From Pseudomonadales bacterium (GTDB lineage: Bacteria; Pseudomonadota; Gammaproteobacteria; Pseudomonadales; Ketobacteraceae), in the NCBI GenBank assembly GCA_002708905.1, contig PAPM01000026.1, positions 1 through 48,680 on the forward strand: a stretch of DNA of 48,680 nucleotides, given 5' to 3'. How positions within the stretch are numbered: position 1 is the stretch's first letter; the number at the start of each line of letters is the position of its first letter. Positions 16,153 through 26,352 of the stretch are shown piece by piece. Under the pieces are notes generated by a model. It was not told the origin of the DNA and ran no database searches. It saw only the letters and a program-made list of their open reading frames with translations. A program made the translations under genes and the position numbers.

Positions 16153-18849
16153 TCAATGGCCTGCCCGCCTGGAAGCGAACTGTGCATGGGTTCGAACCGT
16201 GACCCACTTTCCCAGTTCCACCAACACCGAGACTGTGCCCGCTCCGGTAATAACCCAAAGCCATTCTTCTGTGCTCATGCCCTGGGATTGAAACACCTGG
16301 TTCAACCCGGGGAGATAATTGAACATTAATTGCAGGAGCACGACTGCACCTACCGCCAGCCAGGTGGGCCAGCCACCCAGTGGGTGCCGGCTTTGCCAGA
16401 TTGGGTGATGACTGCGGCAGTTAAACAGATAAAAAATTTCATAAAACACCAACGCATTGACCGCCAGGGTACGAGCCTGTTCTACACTGTGCCCTTGTTG
16501 CAGGGACCAGTAAAACAAGCCGAACACCAGCAGGGTACCGATGGCGCCGACAACCAATAGTCGTTGCAGTACAAAGGGCGTCATCAAGCCCTGTTGTGGC
16601 GGGCGCGGTGCCTGATGCATGATGTGAGGTTCCGCCTGCTCGAAGCTCAGCGCCAGTGCCAGGGTAATGGCGGTGATCATGTTCACCCAGAGAATTTGCG
16701 CCGGGGTGATCGGCAATACCACACCCAACAGAATCGCCACGCTGATAACACTGGCTTCCGCCAGGCTGGTGGGCAATATAAACAGGATGGCTTTGACGAT
16801 GTTGTCGTAAACCGTGCGCCCTTCCCGTACCGCTTGCACGATGGTGGCAAAGTTATCATCGGTAAGCGCGATATCGCTGGCATCTTTAGCGGCGTCGGTG
16901 CCTTTGCGTCCCATGGCGATACCGATGTCCGCTGTGCGTAACGCCGGCGCATCGTTGACACCATCACCGGTCATGGCCACCACTTCTTGTTCGGCCTGCA
17001 ACGCTTTCACGATGCGTAATTTGTGTTCCGGGCTGGTGCGGGCATAGACATCACATTGCTGCACCAGTTGTTGCAGCTGCTGTGCATCCGTGGCGTCCAG
17101 TTCCACTCCGGTTACCACGCGGTCGGCCGCCAGACCCAATTGGCCGGCAATGGCCGCTGCGGTGTGGGGGTTGTCACCGGTAATCATTTTGACCCGAATC
17201 CCGGCCGACCGGCAGTGCCGAATAGCCGCGATGGCTTCGTCCCTGGGCGGGTCGGTAATGCCCACCACTCCCACCATCACCAGATCCGATTCGGCGTCCT
17301 GATATTGCAGCTCGTTTGTCTCGGCAACTGGCTTGTAGGCCAGTGCCATCACCCGCAGCCCATCACGGGCCAGGGCTTCGATGGCGTGATTCCAGTAATC
17401 CCGATCCAGGTTTTCCGTACCGGTTGCGGTCAGTTGTTGCGTGCAGAAAGGCAGTAACCGATCCGGTCCGCCTTTCACCAGAATTTCATGATGACCCTGG
17501 TGATCATGCTGCAGAGTGGCCATGTAGCGACGCTCGGATTCAAACGGCAGCAGGTCATGGCGGTGCCAGGTTTGATTTACCAGTTCAGGCGTTAATCCGC
17601 TCTTTAGCGCCAGGCTGACGAGGGCGCCTTCGGTGGGGTCGCCGCTCAAATACCACTGTTGTTCCCGGCGGGTGACGGATGCAGTATTGCAGAGCAGGGC
17701 AATGCGGCTCAGGCAGGCCAGTTGGGGATGTTCGTCGTGGCGTTGGGCGTGTTGCTGTTCATCCTCGATATTGCCGTTGTCCCCATAGCCGGTGCCGCTG
17801 ACCTGCAATACCTGATGTGCGAATATTACCCGGGTTGCGGTCATCTCGTTGCGGGTCAGCGTTCCTGTCTTATCGGTGCAAATAACGGATACAGACCCCA
17901 ACACCTCCACCGAAGGCAGCTTGCGCACCAAAGCCTTACGCTGGGCCATTTTCTGCACGCCAATGGCAAGGGTGATGGTAACCACTGCGGGCAGCCCTTC
18001 CGGCACAGCCGCCACTGCAATTCCCACAGCAGCCTGGAACATGGACAGCAGATCATAGTTGCGGACCAAAACCCCAAACACCACCAGTACTCCTGATAGG
18101 CCGAGGATGAGGTAGGTTAACTGGCGGGCGAACTGTTGCAGGCGGCGGGTGAGCGGTGTCTTGGGTGCTTCCGCCTGCTTTACCAACTCACCGATATTAC
18201 CGAGTTCCGTGCCACGGCCGGTGTGGCTTACCAATCCCTGCGCACTGCCATAGGTGACCAGGGTCCCCATGAAGGCCATGTTCGTGCGTTCTGCCAGGGG
18301 AGTGGTTTCCGCAACCGGCGCCTCCCGCTTGCTGACGGGTTGTGATTCCCCGGTTAAGGCTGACTCGTCACAACGTAAATCCTTGATTTCAAAAAGGCGC
18401 ACGTCTGCCGGTACCCGATCCCCGGATTGCAGAAGAATAACGTCACCGGGCACCAGGTATTCGCTGTCCAGGGTAATAATGCGGCCGTCGCGCCACACTT
18501 TGCATTCGGTACGCACCATGCGATGAATGGCCCGCAGCGCCGCTTCGGCTTTGCCTTCCTGCACATATCCAATGAGGGCGTTGATAACCACCACGCCGTA
18601 GATAACGGCACAATCCACGTAATGCTGGAAAAAGAGAGACAACGTGCCACTGACCAGCAGCACATAGATCAATACGTTGTTGAACTGCGACAGCAAGCGT
18701 TGCCAGCCCGGGCGGGGTTTGGCTTCCGGCATGCTGTTGGTGCCATATTGTGCAAGCCTGTTCTTCGCCTCAGTGGAATCCAGACCGCCGGCCTGGGAGG
18801 ACAACCGGGTGAAACCCTCCATCAATGTGTGAGAATGCAGTTTCCCCAT
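16153..18849 (-). CDS. P2-type cation-transporting ATPase
   Basis: 898 residues from the ATG at 18849 (a TTG at 18855 would add two). Domains in order: N-terminal cation ATPase segment, two TM helices, actuator with the [10 protein letters not shown] loop, TM segment with PEGLPA (from about 283), phosphorylation site DKTGTLT (326-332), nucleotide domain, [14 protein letters not shown] and [12 protein letters not shown] hinge blocks, and six C-terminal helices. PEGLP is the signature of P2-type Ca/Na,K-like pumps rather than heavy-metal P1B pumps, and no metal-binding N-terminal domain is present. The transported ion, probably calcium or another light cation, is inferred. Divergent from the hybrid kinase gene with an 82-bp gap; convergent with the TetR gene, 18 bp apart. 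Confidence 0.92.
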   Translation of the reverse strand: MGKLHSHTLMEGFTRLSSQAGGLDSTEAKNRLAQYGTNSMPEAKPRPGWQRLLSQFNNVLIYVLLVSGTLSLFFQHYVDCAVIYGVVVINALIGYVQEGKAEAALRAIHRMVRTECKVWRDGRIITLDSEYLVPGDVILLQSGDRVPADVRLFEIKDLRCDESALTGESQPVSKREAPVAETTPLAERTNMAFMGTLVTYGSAQGLVSHTGRGTELGNIGELVKQAEAPKTPLTRRLQQFARQLTYLILGLSGVLVVFGVLVRNYDLLSMFQAAVGIAVAAVPEGLPAVVTITLAIGVQKMAQRKALVRKLPSVEVLGSVSVICTDKTGTLTRNEMTATRVIFAHQVLQVSGTGYGDNGNIEDEQQHAQRHDEHPQLACLSRIALLCNTASVTRREQQWYLSGDPTEGALVSLALKSGLTPELVNQTWHRHDLLPFESERRYMATLQHDHQGHHEILVKGGPDRLLPFCTQQLTATGTENLDRDYWNHAIEALARDGLRVMALAYKPVAETNELQYQDAESDLVMVGVVGITDPPRDEAIAAIRHCRSAGIRVKMITGDNPHTAAAIAGQLGLAADRVVTGVELDATDAQQLQQLVQQCDVYARTSPEHKLRIVKALQAEQEVVAMTGDGVNDAPALRTADIGIAMGRKGTDAAKDASDIALTDDNFATIVQAVREGRTVYDNIVKAILFILPTSLAEASVISVAILLGVVLPITPAQILWVNMITAITLALALSFEQAEPHIMHQAPRPPQQGLMTPFVLQRLLVVGAIGTLLVFGLFYWSLQQGHSVEQARTLAVNALVFYEIFYLFNCRSHHPIWQSRHPLGGWPTWLAVGAVVLLQLMFNYLPGLNQVFQSQGMSTEEWLWVITGAGTVSVLVELGKWVTVRTHAQFASRRAGH

Positions 18850-18931
18850 GTACAATGTTTTTCCGTCTAATCTAAAGGTAAGAGTGTCGTTAAACGCGCA
18901 GTAATCATGTCAATTTGGAACGCATTAAGCA

Positions 18932-21109
18932 ATGGAATGGATGAAACGGTTTAAACACTCAGCATTGTTCGGAATGGGCCGGGACAGCCTTGCCGTAACA
19001 TTCAATGATGAGCTGCATTATCACGCAGGCTGGGTGCTGTTGTTCAGCTGTGCGATGTCACTTACCTGGCTCAGTTACATCCCGGTGGATGAACTGTTGC
19101 ATCCGGAGCTGGGTGTGCTGGTTTTCTTGCGCTGGGGATTGGTGGTCGTCAGTATTGTGATTTTATTGCTGCGCAGAATTCGTTATCTACGGGAGCGCAA
19201 TCAGGTTTTGTTGATGGTGTGGGGTATCTACCTGTTGGGTACTTCCGGTGCCATTACCGGTATGACGGCGGTCGATCCCACTTATGTTTCCGGTTTTGTG
19301 CTGGTGCTCTGCCTGATTCCAATGGCGCCGTTGCGCGTGCCTTATGCGCTCACGGTGCTGGCCTTCGGCCTCGGCACCTTATTGCTGTTTGCCGCCAATA
19401 CAGGTGTGGACCTGACCCACACCCGTGTGCGTTATACCTTCAACGATCTGGTGGTGGCGTTCATGATTGTCACCTTCTTTATTTTTCTGATGAACAATTA
19501 CCGTTACCGTACCTGGAAAAGCGCCAAGATCATCGAGCGCGAGTCCAGCATTCGCGTGCAACAAGCGGATTTGCAGAGTCAGGCGAAGAGTCGTTTTATT
19601 GCCACTATGAGTCACGAAATCAGAACGCCGATGAATGGTATTATCGGCATGTCGGAGATGCTGCAAACCACGCCGCTGAACAAGGAACAAAAAAATTTTG
19701 TGGATGTGATTTCCTATTCCAGTCATTCCTTGTTGAACGTGATCAATGACATTCTGGATTACTCCAAAATAGAAGCCGGCCGGGTGACACTGGAAAAGAC
19801 CGACTTTGATGTATACGAACTGTGCGCGGAAATCGCGACGATTTTTAAATCCACGGCGGACAAAAACAGCATCGATTTTGTGGTCTGTGTCGATCCTGCA
19901 GTGCCCACAATGATCAAGGGTGACCCGTCCCGTTTGCGCCAGGTATTGCTAAACCTGATTGGCAATGCCTTTAAATTTACCCGGGTGGGACGGGTTGAAG
20001 TGAAGCTGGATAAACGTGCGGATACAGTGGACGGCGGAGAGCTTGAGTTCACTATTCTGGATACCGGAATCGGCATATCCCAGGTGCAACAGGCGAAGTT
20101 GTTCAAGCCGTTCCAGCAGGCGGACAGCTCGATTACACGGGAGTACGGCGGCAGTGGGCTGGGCCTCAGTATTTCAAAATCCCTGATCGAATTGATGGGC
20201 GGTGAAATTGAAGTGGACAGCGCACCGCGGCAGGGTTCCACCTTTATCTTCACCATTTATTACGAAACGGCAGCGCCGTTGGAAACGGTTTGCCCGGCGC
20301 CCAGGTTGTCCGGCATTTGTTTGTTGCTGGCGGGGCGACCGAGCCATTACGGTATGGAGTTGACCCGCCATCTGTTGCACTGGCAGATGCAGGTGGTGAA
20401 TGAACGCCAGGTGGCATTGGCCATAGAGCGATTGAAGCGTAATGAAGAAGGATTTGCCGTGGTGGTGCTGGACCTGGACAGCAACAGCGACCTGGATCCA
20501 TTGCTGGTGGAGCAGCTAGAGGGCGTGTGTCGGCTCAATGGTTTAGAGTGCCTGGTGTTGTCCTCAGAACAGTACCCACGTTACAGCTTTAAAGTAATGA
20601 CCAAGCCGGTGTGCGCATTCCAGTTCAGGCGGCCGCTGGCTCAAGCATTGGGATTGCTTGATGAAAAACAACAGAATACCCAGATCAACGCTCTGACCTC
20701 GGAATTGCTGGGTTGCTGCGTGCTGCTGGTGGAAGACAACGATATCAATCAGAAAGTGATTACCAGTATGTTGGACAAGTTGGGTGCCCGCTACGAGGTG
20801 GCGCACAACGGTCGTCAGGCCTGTGCTGAATACGCAAAATCCCACGACGACTTCGATGTGATTCTGATGGACTGTGAAATGCCGGTGATGGATGGGGAAG
20901 CAGCGACTCGCCGCATTCGACAGCAGGAACAGGATGAGAACTGGAACCGCACGCCCATCATTGCGCTGACGGCCCATGCCATGAAAGAACATATCGACAG
21001 CTGTCTGTCTGCGGGTATGGACGATCACATTTCCAAGCCGGTGGAAATGCGTGTACTGCGTGAGAAAATATTGAAAGCGGCACAAACCACGCAGTCGGGA
21101 CCAGGCTGA
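18932..21109 (+). CDS. Hybrid sensor histidine kinase with C-terminal receiver
   Basis: 725 residues. Residues about 30-187 hold about six membrane helices with little periplasmic exposure, so it senses within or near the membrane. HisKA with phospho-His228 in MSHEIRTPMNGIIGM; HATPase with N-box NLIGNAFKF (341-349), DTGIGI and GGSGLGLSIS. A poorly conserved receiver-like segment (about 458-575; D514/D516 in VVLDLDSN) follows, then an intact receiver with Asp647 in LMDCEMPVMDG and a late SKP Lys. This is a BarA/Gac-like layout without HPt, so a separate HPt protein is expected to take the phosphate. No partner regulator is adjacent. The signal is unknown; divergence from the P-type ATPase hints at a link but does not show one. 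Confidence 0.9.
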   Translation: MEWMKRFKHSALFGMGRDSLAVTFNDELHYHAGWVLLFSCAMSLTWLSYIPVDELLHPELGVLVFLRWGLVVVSIVILLLRRIRYLRERNQVLLMVWGIYLLGTSGAITGMTAVDPTYVSGFVLVLCLIPMAPLRVPYALTVLAFGLGTLLLFAANTGVDLTHTRVRYTFNDLVVAFMIVTFFIFLMNNYRYRTWKSAKIIERESSIRVQQADLQSQAKSRFIATMSHEIRTPMNGIIGMSEMLQTTPLNKEQKNFVDVISYSSHSLLNVINDILDYSKIEAGRVTLEKTDFDVYELCAEIATIFKSTADKNSIDFVVCVDPAVPTMIKGDPSRLRQVLLNLIGNAFKFTRVGRVEVKLDKRADTVDGGELEFTILDTGIGISQVQQAKLFKPFQQADSSITREYGGSGLGLSISKSLIELMGGEIEVDSAPRQGSTFIFTIYYETAAPLETVCPAPRLSGICLLLAGRPSHYGMELTRHLLHWQMQVVNERQVALAIERLKRNEEGFAVVVLDLDSNSDLDPLLVEQLEGVCRLNGLECLVLSSEQYPRYSFKVMTKPVCAFQFRRPLAQALGLLDEKQQNTQINALTSELLGCCVLLVEDNDINQKVITSMLDKLGARYEVAHNGRQACAEYAKSHDDFDVILMDCEMPVMDGEAATRRIRQQEQDENWNRTPIIALTAHAMKEHIDSCLSAGMDDHISKPVEMRVLREKILKAAQTTQSGPG

Positions 21110-21134
21110 CCGCGTGGGGTTTTAGTACGAGAAA

Positions 21135-22565
21135 TCAGAAGGGGTTACGAATTACCATCAGGCGCACTTCGGTCATGTCTTCCATGGCCCATCGAATACC
21201 TTCCCGGCCCAGGCCGCTGTCTTTAACACCGCCATAGGGCATGTGGTCAACCCGCCAGGAAGGAATATCACCGATCACAACACCACCCACTTCCAATTCA
21301 TCCCAGGCTTTTTGCGCCTGATACAGGTCGCGGGTAAAGATACCAGCCTGCAAACCGAAACGGCTGTTGTTGATTTCCTTGATCACGGCATCGAAATCGT
21401 CGAACGGCGCCAGTACGGCTACCGGGCCAAAGGCTTCTTCTGCGCAGACGGCCTGAGAAGAGTCGACGTTTTCCAACAGCGTCGCCTGCAGCATGGTTCC
21501 GTCACGGTCACCACCACACAGCAGCGTCGCACCGGCCGCCACAGCATCGTTGATCCAGCCGTGCAGGCGGGAGGCTTCCCCTTCGCTGATCATGGGGCCG
21601 ATGAAGGTTTCCGGATCTTTCGGATCACCACTCTTCAACGCTTTGGTTTTGGCCACCAGTTTGTCACGGAAGGTGTCGTACACATCACGGTGCACATAAA
21701 TGCGCTGTACGCCGATGCAGCTCTGGCCCGACTGATAGAACGCGCCGAAAATAATCCGGGCAACCGCGTCTTCCAGATCCCAGTCTTTGTCCACCACACA
21801 GGCCGCGTTACCACCCAGTTCCAGCACCACCGGTTTTTTACCGGCACGGGCTTTCAACTGCCAGCCCACATCGGGAGAACCAGTGAAGCTCAGCAGTTTC
21901 AGACGGTCGTCTTCAGTCAACAGGTCAGCACTGTCACGGCGACAGGGTAGAATGGAAAACGCACCCTTAGGCAGGCTGGTTTCTGCCAGGATCTCACCGA
22001 TCAGCAGGGCACCGATAGGCGTCAGGCTGGCGGGCTTCAATACAAACGGACAACCGGCGGCAATGGCAGGCGCCACTTTGTGTGCCGCCAGATTCAGCGG
22101 AAAATTGAATGGGCTGATGAAAGCGCAGGGTCCGATGGGCACCCGCTTGGTCATGCCGCTGTAGCCTTTGGCCCGGGGACTGATGTCAAGCGGGATGGTT
22201 TCACCATATTGACGGGAGGTTTCTTCCGCGGCGATTTTAAAAGTATCAATCAGGCGGGTAACTTCGCCCTTGGCGTCGTTGATGGGCTTGCCAGCTTCCA
22301 CACAGAGGGCATAGGCCAGTTCATCAAAGCGCTCACGGAAGCGGGCGACACAATGCTCCAGTACCGCCTGACGTTCAAACATGGGCATCTTCGCCATGGC
22401 GTCTGCGGCGTCGCAGGCGGCACTAATAGCCTGGTCCAACACATCCGGGGTTGCCAAAGGTGCAACCGCAGCCAGTTCGCCATTGTATTTGTCGTAGATT
22501 TTCAAATCCTGGTTCGCGTAAACCGCTTCGTTGGCCAGGTAATAAGGATATTCTTTTTTCAGCAT
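21135..22565 (-). CDS. NAD(P)-dependent aldehyde dehydrogenase
   Basis: 476 residues, normal for the superfamily. Catalytic Cys283 (SGQSCIG), general base Glu249 (LELGGNAA), Asn154 in SPFNFPLN and the FTGS nucleotide-site loop (227-230) are all present; the end has VDHMPYGGVKDSGLGREG. It oxidises an aldehyde to the acid. It is the third gene of an operon with an iron-type alcohol dehydrogenase and a thioesterase (gaps 29 and 18 bp), so the substrate is probably the aldehyde made by that dehydrogenase, plausibly a fatty aldehyde. The exact substrate is inferred. Convergent with the hybrid kinase, 25 bp apart. Confidence 0.9.
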   Translation of the reverse strand: MLKKEYPYYLANEAVYANQDLKIYDKYNGELAAVAPLATPDVLDQAISAACDAADAMAKMPMFERQAVLEHCVARFRERFDELAYALCVEAGKPINDAKGEVTRLIDTFKIAAEETSRQYGETIPLDISPRAKGYSGMTKRVPIGPCAFISPFNFPLNLAAHKVAPAIAAGCPFVLKPASLTPIGALLIGEILAETSLPKGAFSILPCRRDSADLLTEDDRLKLLSFTGSPDVGWQLKARAGKKPVVLELGGNAACVVDKDWDLEDAVARIIFGAFYQSGQSCIGVQRIYVHRDVYDTFRDKLVAKTKALKSGDPKDPETFIGPMISEGEASRLHGWINDAVAAGATLLCGGDRDGTMLQATLLENVDSSQAVCAEEAFGPVAVLAPFDDFDAVIKEINNSRFGLQAGIFTRDLYQAQKAWDELEVGGVVIGDIPSWRVDHMPYGGVKDSGLGREGIRWAMEDMTEVRLMVIRNPF

Positions 22566-22583
22566 GAGGTTCCCGCCTTGATC

Positions 22584-23036
22584 TTAAGATGCAATCACAA
22601 GTTGTTCTAATGCGCTGCGAATCTCTGCCGGAATAGGTACGGACTTGTTCTCGGCGCGGTTCACAAACACGTGAATAAAATCACCGAAGGCACAGGCTTT
22701 GTCTTCGCCCTTTTTGAATATACCGACGCCATAGGTTACGGAGCTGTTGCCTAGTTTGTTCACACGTAGTCCCGCTTCGATCTCATCGGGATAGGCAATG
22801 CCGGAGAGGTAGCTGCAACTAGAATTTACCACATACCCTACCACTGGTGCATTCTGAATATCCAGGCCACCCTTTTCGATCAAGTAGCGATTTACGGCAG
22901 AATCAAAGTAGGAATAGTAGGTTACGTTGTTAACATGACCATAAATGTCGTTATCCATCCAACGGGTGGTGATGGGATAAAAAAGCCTGTAATCGCTACG
23001 GGCGATGGGCTTGTTGATGGGTTTGTTGTCACTCAT
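22584..23036 (-). CDS. Hotdog-fold acyl-CoA thioesterase (4HBT family)
   Basis: 150 residues. The 4HBT active-site block is clear at 25-45: RWMDNDIYGHVNN followed by Y and F residues, with Asp30 in the place of the catalytic Asp17 of 4-hydroxybenzoyl-CoA thioesterase. Such enzymes hydrolyse acyl- or aroyl-CoA esters. The gene lies between an alcohol dehydrogenase and an aldehyde dehydrogenase in one operon. That suggests removing CoA from an oxidation product or balancing acyl-CoA pools. Substrate chain length is not readable. Confidence 0.86.
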   Translation of the reverse strand: MSDNKPINKPIARSDYRLFYPITTRWMDNDIYGHVNNVTYYSYFDSAVNRYLIEKGGLDIQNAPVVGYVVNSSCSYLSGIAYPDEIEAGLRVNKLGNSSVTYGVGIFKKGEDKACAFGDFIHVFVNRAENKSVPIPAEIRSALEQLVIAS

Positions 23037-23065
23037 GTCTGTACTTCTTTATTCAATAAAATGAA

Positions 23066-24229
23066 TTACCAGGCAGCCTGGTAGATGGCGAAAGCATCTT
23101 GCTCGGTCACTTCCCGCGGATTATTCACCAGCAGGCGTTGTTGTGCCATAGCGTCGGATGCAAGTGTGCTGATGAAATCTTCAGGCACTTTGCAATCACG
23201 CAATTTGTTGGGCAGTGACACTTTTGCAATGAGTGCTTCAATCCATTGAATGAGTTTATCGGTGACGGCTTCATCGCTACCGGCAACGTACTCATCTCCC
23301 ATAATGATGGGTGCGAGTTCAGCATAAAGTGATTTCGCGCTGGGAGCATTAAAGCGCATCACATGAGGCAGCACCAGTGAGTTGCTTAAGCCGTGGGGGA
23401 TGTGAAAGTGTCCACCCAATGGATAGGCTAACGCGTGAACGGCGGCCACGGGAGCGTTGGCAAATGCCTGACCGGCCAGCAAAGCCCCTAACAACATGTT
23501 GCTGCGGGCTTCCACGTCGCTGCCGATGCGTACGGCGGTGAGAATATTTCGCGACAACAGTTTGAGCGCTTCCCTGGCCAGCATATCCGACAGGGGATTT
23601 TTCTTGTGCACAGAGGTATAGGCTTCAATGGCATGCACCATGGCATCAATACCGGTCGCGGCAGTGACGTGAGAGGGCAGGCCCACGGTAAGTTCCGCAT
23701 CCAGTAACGCAATGTCCGGTTGCAACACAGGGGAGACGACACCGGCTTTGGTGGTTTCACCGGTGGTGACGATGGCGATGGGAGTGACTTCCGAACCGGT
23801 ACCGGCGGTGGTGGGTACCTGGATCAGGGGCAGGCGTGGTTCTTTGGCATTGCCCACACCGTACATATCAGGCAGCGATTGTGTGCAACCAGGGTGGGAC
23901 AGGATCGCCACCAGTTTGGCCACGTCCATGGAGCTGCCGCCACCGAAGCCCACCACCAGGTCGGCGCCCTGGGCTTTGGCCGCATCCACTGCCTTCAGCA
24001 CTGTGCTGTCAGACGGGTCCGGTTCCACCTCATCGAACACCTGCACTTTTACGCCCACTGCTTCAAAGCTGGGTATTACCGATTCCAACAGGCCGGCTTT
24101 AATGATGCCGGCGTCCGTCACCAGCATGACCGCCTGAGCGCCTTGTTGCTGGCACAGGGCCCCCAGCTGCTGGGCACTGCCGGGTTCATTGATAATGGTT
24201 TTGGTGGTGGAAAATGTGAATGCCTGCAT
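23066..24229 (-). CDS. Iron-containing (group III) alcohol dehydrogenase
   Basis: 387 residues. The NAD-binding GGGSS (96-100) and family block PTTAGTGSEVTP (139-150) are present. The four metal ligands are Asp195, His199, His265 and His279 (ATGIDAMVHAIEAY; AVHALAYPLGGHFHIPHG). These enzymes interconvert primary alcohols and aldehydes with NAD. It is the first gene of the operon with the thioesterase and the aldehyde dehydrogenase, so alcohol to aldehyde to acid can be done by one transcript. With the CYP153 operon in the same window this would complete terminal oxidation of an alkane to a fatty acid; that link is inference. Confidence 0.91.
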   Translation of the reverse strand: MQAFTFSTTKTIINEPGSAQQLGALCQQQGAQAVMLVTDAGIIKAGLLESVIPSFEAVGVKVQVFDEVEPDPSDSTVLKAVDAAKAQGADLVVGFGGGSSMDVAKLVAILSHPGCTQSLPDMYGVGNAKEPRLPLIQVPTTAGTGSEVTPIAIVTTGETTKAGVVSPVLQPDIALLDAELTVGLPSHVTAATGIDAMVHAIEAYTSVHKKNPLSDMLAREALKLLSRNILTAVRIGSDVEARSNMLLGALLAGQAFANAPVAAVHALAYPLGGHFHIPHGLSNSLVLPHVMRFNAPSAKSLYAELAPIIMGDEYVAGSDEAVTDKLIQWIEALIAKVSLPNKLRDCKVPEDFISTLASDAMAQQRLLVNNPREVTEQDAFAIYQAAW

Positions 24230-24411
24230 GGGATAGGCTGCCTCGATGGTTAACGCGTTATGCAGACCATTCTATCACGACGACAGGGTTTAGATGGGCC
24301 ATATGCCTGGGTAATTAGGCTGCATACATGGGGTTGGTTGGCCTGTTTGCCCAGTATCTCGGCCTGGAGAAAGGGCTTTGAAATGGGCTATCTCGGCTGT
24401 CTGGCAGTGGC

Positions 24412-26199
24412 TCAGGCGGCTTTCCGTTGACAGACCCGGTTGCGACCCTCCTGCTTGGCCTGATACAGGGCAATATCCGCCTGTTCCAACAGCAATGCGG
24501 GGGTGGTTGCACCGCTTGGGATGAGTGAGTGGACGCCGGCACTGATGGTAATGGGCAGGAGACCGTTGCGGGTAAGGATGGGATCGCTTTCGATCAGGCT
24601 GCGGATGCGTTCGGCCACCGTCAGCGCGCCTTCTACTTCGGTTTCGGGCAACACGATGCAAAACTCTTCACCACCATAGCGGGAGGCAAAGTCGGTGGGC
24701 CAACGTACTCCTTCCCGCACCCGCTTTGCCACTTCCTGCAGGCAATCGTCCCCCACCGGATGGCCATGGGTATCATTCACGTTCTTAAAGTGATCGATGT
24801 CCATGAGGATGACCGCCAGCGGCCGCTGGTAGCGCTTGCCCCGCTCCCATTCCTCCTGGATCACCGAATCCAGGTGGCGACGGTTATGCAGACCGGTGAG
24901 CTGGTCGGTGTTGCTAAGGTCGCGCAGTTGCTGGGTGAGGGCTTCCAGCTCTCGGGTGCGCTCCTGCACCCGGCCCTCCAACTCCTCATTGGCGCGCTGG
25001 GTCGCGATCAGCGCATGTTCCTGGGCTTCATAACGCATACGCCGTTCAGCATTAATCCGTTCTGCCAGGGCGAAAGACAGCAATACCACCTCCAGCGCCG
25101 AGCCGATGTGGGTGCCATATTCCGTGAACAGGTTGGTGGGCAGAATCCCCGCCTTGTTCATGGCCAGAATCAGGCCGCCGGACAGCATGGAAGTCCAGGC
25201 AATGGTGTAATATTTGGCGGTGACCTGCCCTTTATACCAGCATACACACCCGGAGAGCAGAGCCATAATACAGGCACCTGCGGCCCAGATGATCAGCGCA
25301 ATGATATTGACGTGGTAGGGAATAAAAAAGGCACTGACGGCAAGTGCAATGCCGCCTGCCCAGAACACCTGCAGTGTTCGGTCGATCCACAACGAATAGT
25401 CCTTCACCTTCAGAAAACTGCGGGTAAAGGACGCGCCGAAAATAACCACGCCGGACAGGAATACAATGATGGACTGATCATTCCACTGGGTGAAGGTGGG
25501 CCACAGGTAACGGAATGAGTAACCCCCCAGGCTGGCCAGGAACAGAGGCATGCAGAGCACATAACCCACATACAGCAGATAGGTGCGTTCACCCAGAACA
25601 AAGAAAATAAGCAGGTTGTAGGCTGCAATGACGATCATGGTGCCGAAAAAGATGCCCTGCAAAATCGTGCGGGTGGTATCGAAGCCAAAGAAGGATTGTT
25701 CATCCCACAGGGTGACAGGTACCTGAACCGCGCTGCTGCTCTCGACCCTCAGGTACACCGTTAAATGCTGCTGTGCCTGCCATTGCAGGGGAATAATAAA
25801 GTTGCGGTGGTCGAACAGGCGTTTGTGGTAGGGATATTTGTCGCCAAGCTTGTGTTCTGCGATCAGTGCATCGTTCGATACCAGATAGACATCAATGTAA
25901 TCCAGCACCGGGTAACTGATTTCCAACAGGCGGGATTGGGCGTTATCCGTTGGATTATCAATTTCGATTTTTAACCACCAACTGGATTCGTTGTAGCTCT
26001 TGTTAAACGTTTTGTCGCCATTTTGGATCCATTCCAGTTGACCGTTCAGAATGTCGCTTATCTGAAGCTGGCTTGCCGGGTCTTCCAAATAGTTCACAGC
26101 GGGGTTGAGGCTAATACCATTGCCTGTGTCGCTTAACAGCAGGGGCGAGCCCTGGGCATTAAGCGCGAGAAACAAAACAAGAAAAACGTATCGGTGCAT
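24412..26199 (-). CDS. Diguanylate cyclase with 7TMR-DISM sensor
   Basis: 595 residues. A signal peptide (1-16) is followed by a periplasmic 7TMR-DISMED2-type beta domain (about 20-165), seven membrane helices (about 180-385), a short coiled coil (395-430) and a GGDEF domain (430-592). The catalytic GGEEF is at 509-513, an active variant, with MDIDHFKNVNDTHGHPVGD at 466-484 binding metal and substrate. It makes cyclic-di-GMP in response to a periplasmic ligand, possibly a carbohydrate or lipid. The product-inhibition RxxD site looks changed: W500-P-T-D503 stands where Arg is usual. Same strand as the alcohol dehydrogenase operon but 182 bp upstream of it; no strong terminator seen in the gap. 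Confidence 0.9.
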   Translation of the reverse strand: MHRYVFLVLFLALNAQGSPLLLSDTGNGISLNPAVNYLEDPASQLQISDILNGQLEWIQNGDKTFNKSYNESSWWLKIEIDNPTDNAQSRLLEISYPVLDYIDVYLVSNDALIAEHKLGDKYPYHKRLFDHRNFIIPLQWQAQQHLTVYLRVESSSAVQVPVTLWDEQSFFGFDTTRTILQGIFFGTMIVIAAYNLLIFFVLGERTYLLYVGYVLCMPLFLASLGGYSFRYLWPTFTQWNDQSIIVFLSGVVIFGASFTRSFLKVKDYSLWIDRTLQVFWAGGIALAVSAFFIPYHVNIIALIIWAAGACIMALLSGCVCWYKGQVTAKYYTIAWTSMLSGGLILAMNKAGILPTNLFTEYGTHIGSALEVVLLSFALAERINAERRMRYEAQEHALIATQRANEELEGRVQERTRELEALTQQLRDLSNTDQLTGLHNRRHLDSVIQEEWERGKRYQRPLAVILMDIDHFKNVNDTHGHPVGDDCLQEVAKRVREGVRWPTDFASRYGGEEFCIVLPETEVEGALTVAERIRSLIESDPILTRNGLLPITISAGVHSLIPSGATTPALLLEQADIALYQAKQEGRNRVCQRKAA

Positions 26200-26297
26200 G
26201 ATCCGGATTACACATTGCCAGCGAGGTCAGAGTTAAGAATAGCACCCTCTGTACGAACTGGCTGTTTAGTATGCGTGGCGGGGGTTAATTTTGGTCC

Positions 26298-26327
26298 TTG
26301 GGGGTGTACAATAGTTGGGGTTATAAG
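26298..26327 (+). promoter_or_regulatory. Candidate promoter of the secreted-protein/lipoprotein pair
   Basis: TTGGGG (26298-26303) and TATAAG (26322-26327) are separated by 18 bp and end 25 bp before the ATG at 26353. The -10 is good and the -35 weak. The gap to the divergent cyclase gene (start 26199) is 153 bp. Confidence 0.35.
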
Positions 26328-26352
26328 AATAACAACTAAACAGGTCGTTCGT

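Noticed and set aside
24529-25518. A 329-codon open frame on + opposite the diguanylate cyclase
   Set aside because: It is wholly antisense to a well-supported GGDEF protein and has low-complexity, His/Gln-rich composition typical of shadow frames in this GC range.
26194-26352. N-terminal extension of the secreted protein to 26194
   Set aside because: It would place 53 non-conserved residues before a good signal peptide and overlap the divergent cyclase gene start; the ATG at 26353 fits better.
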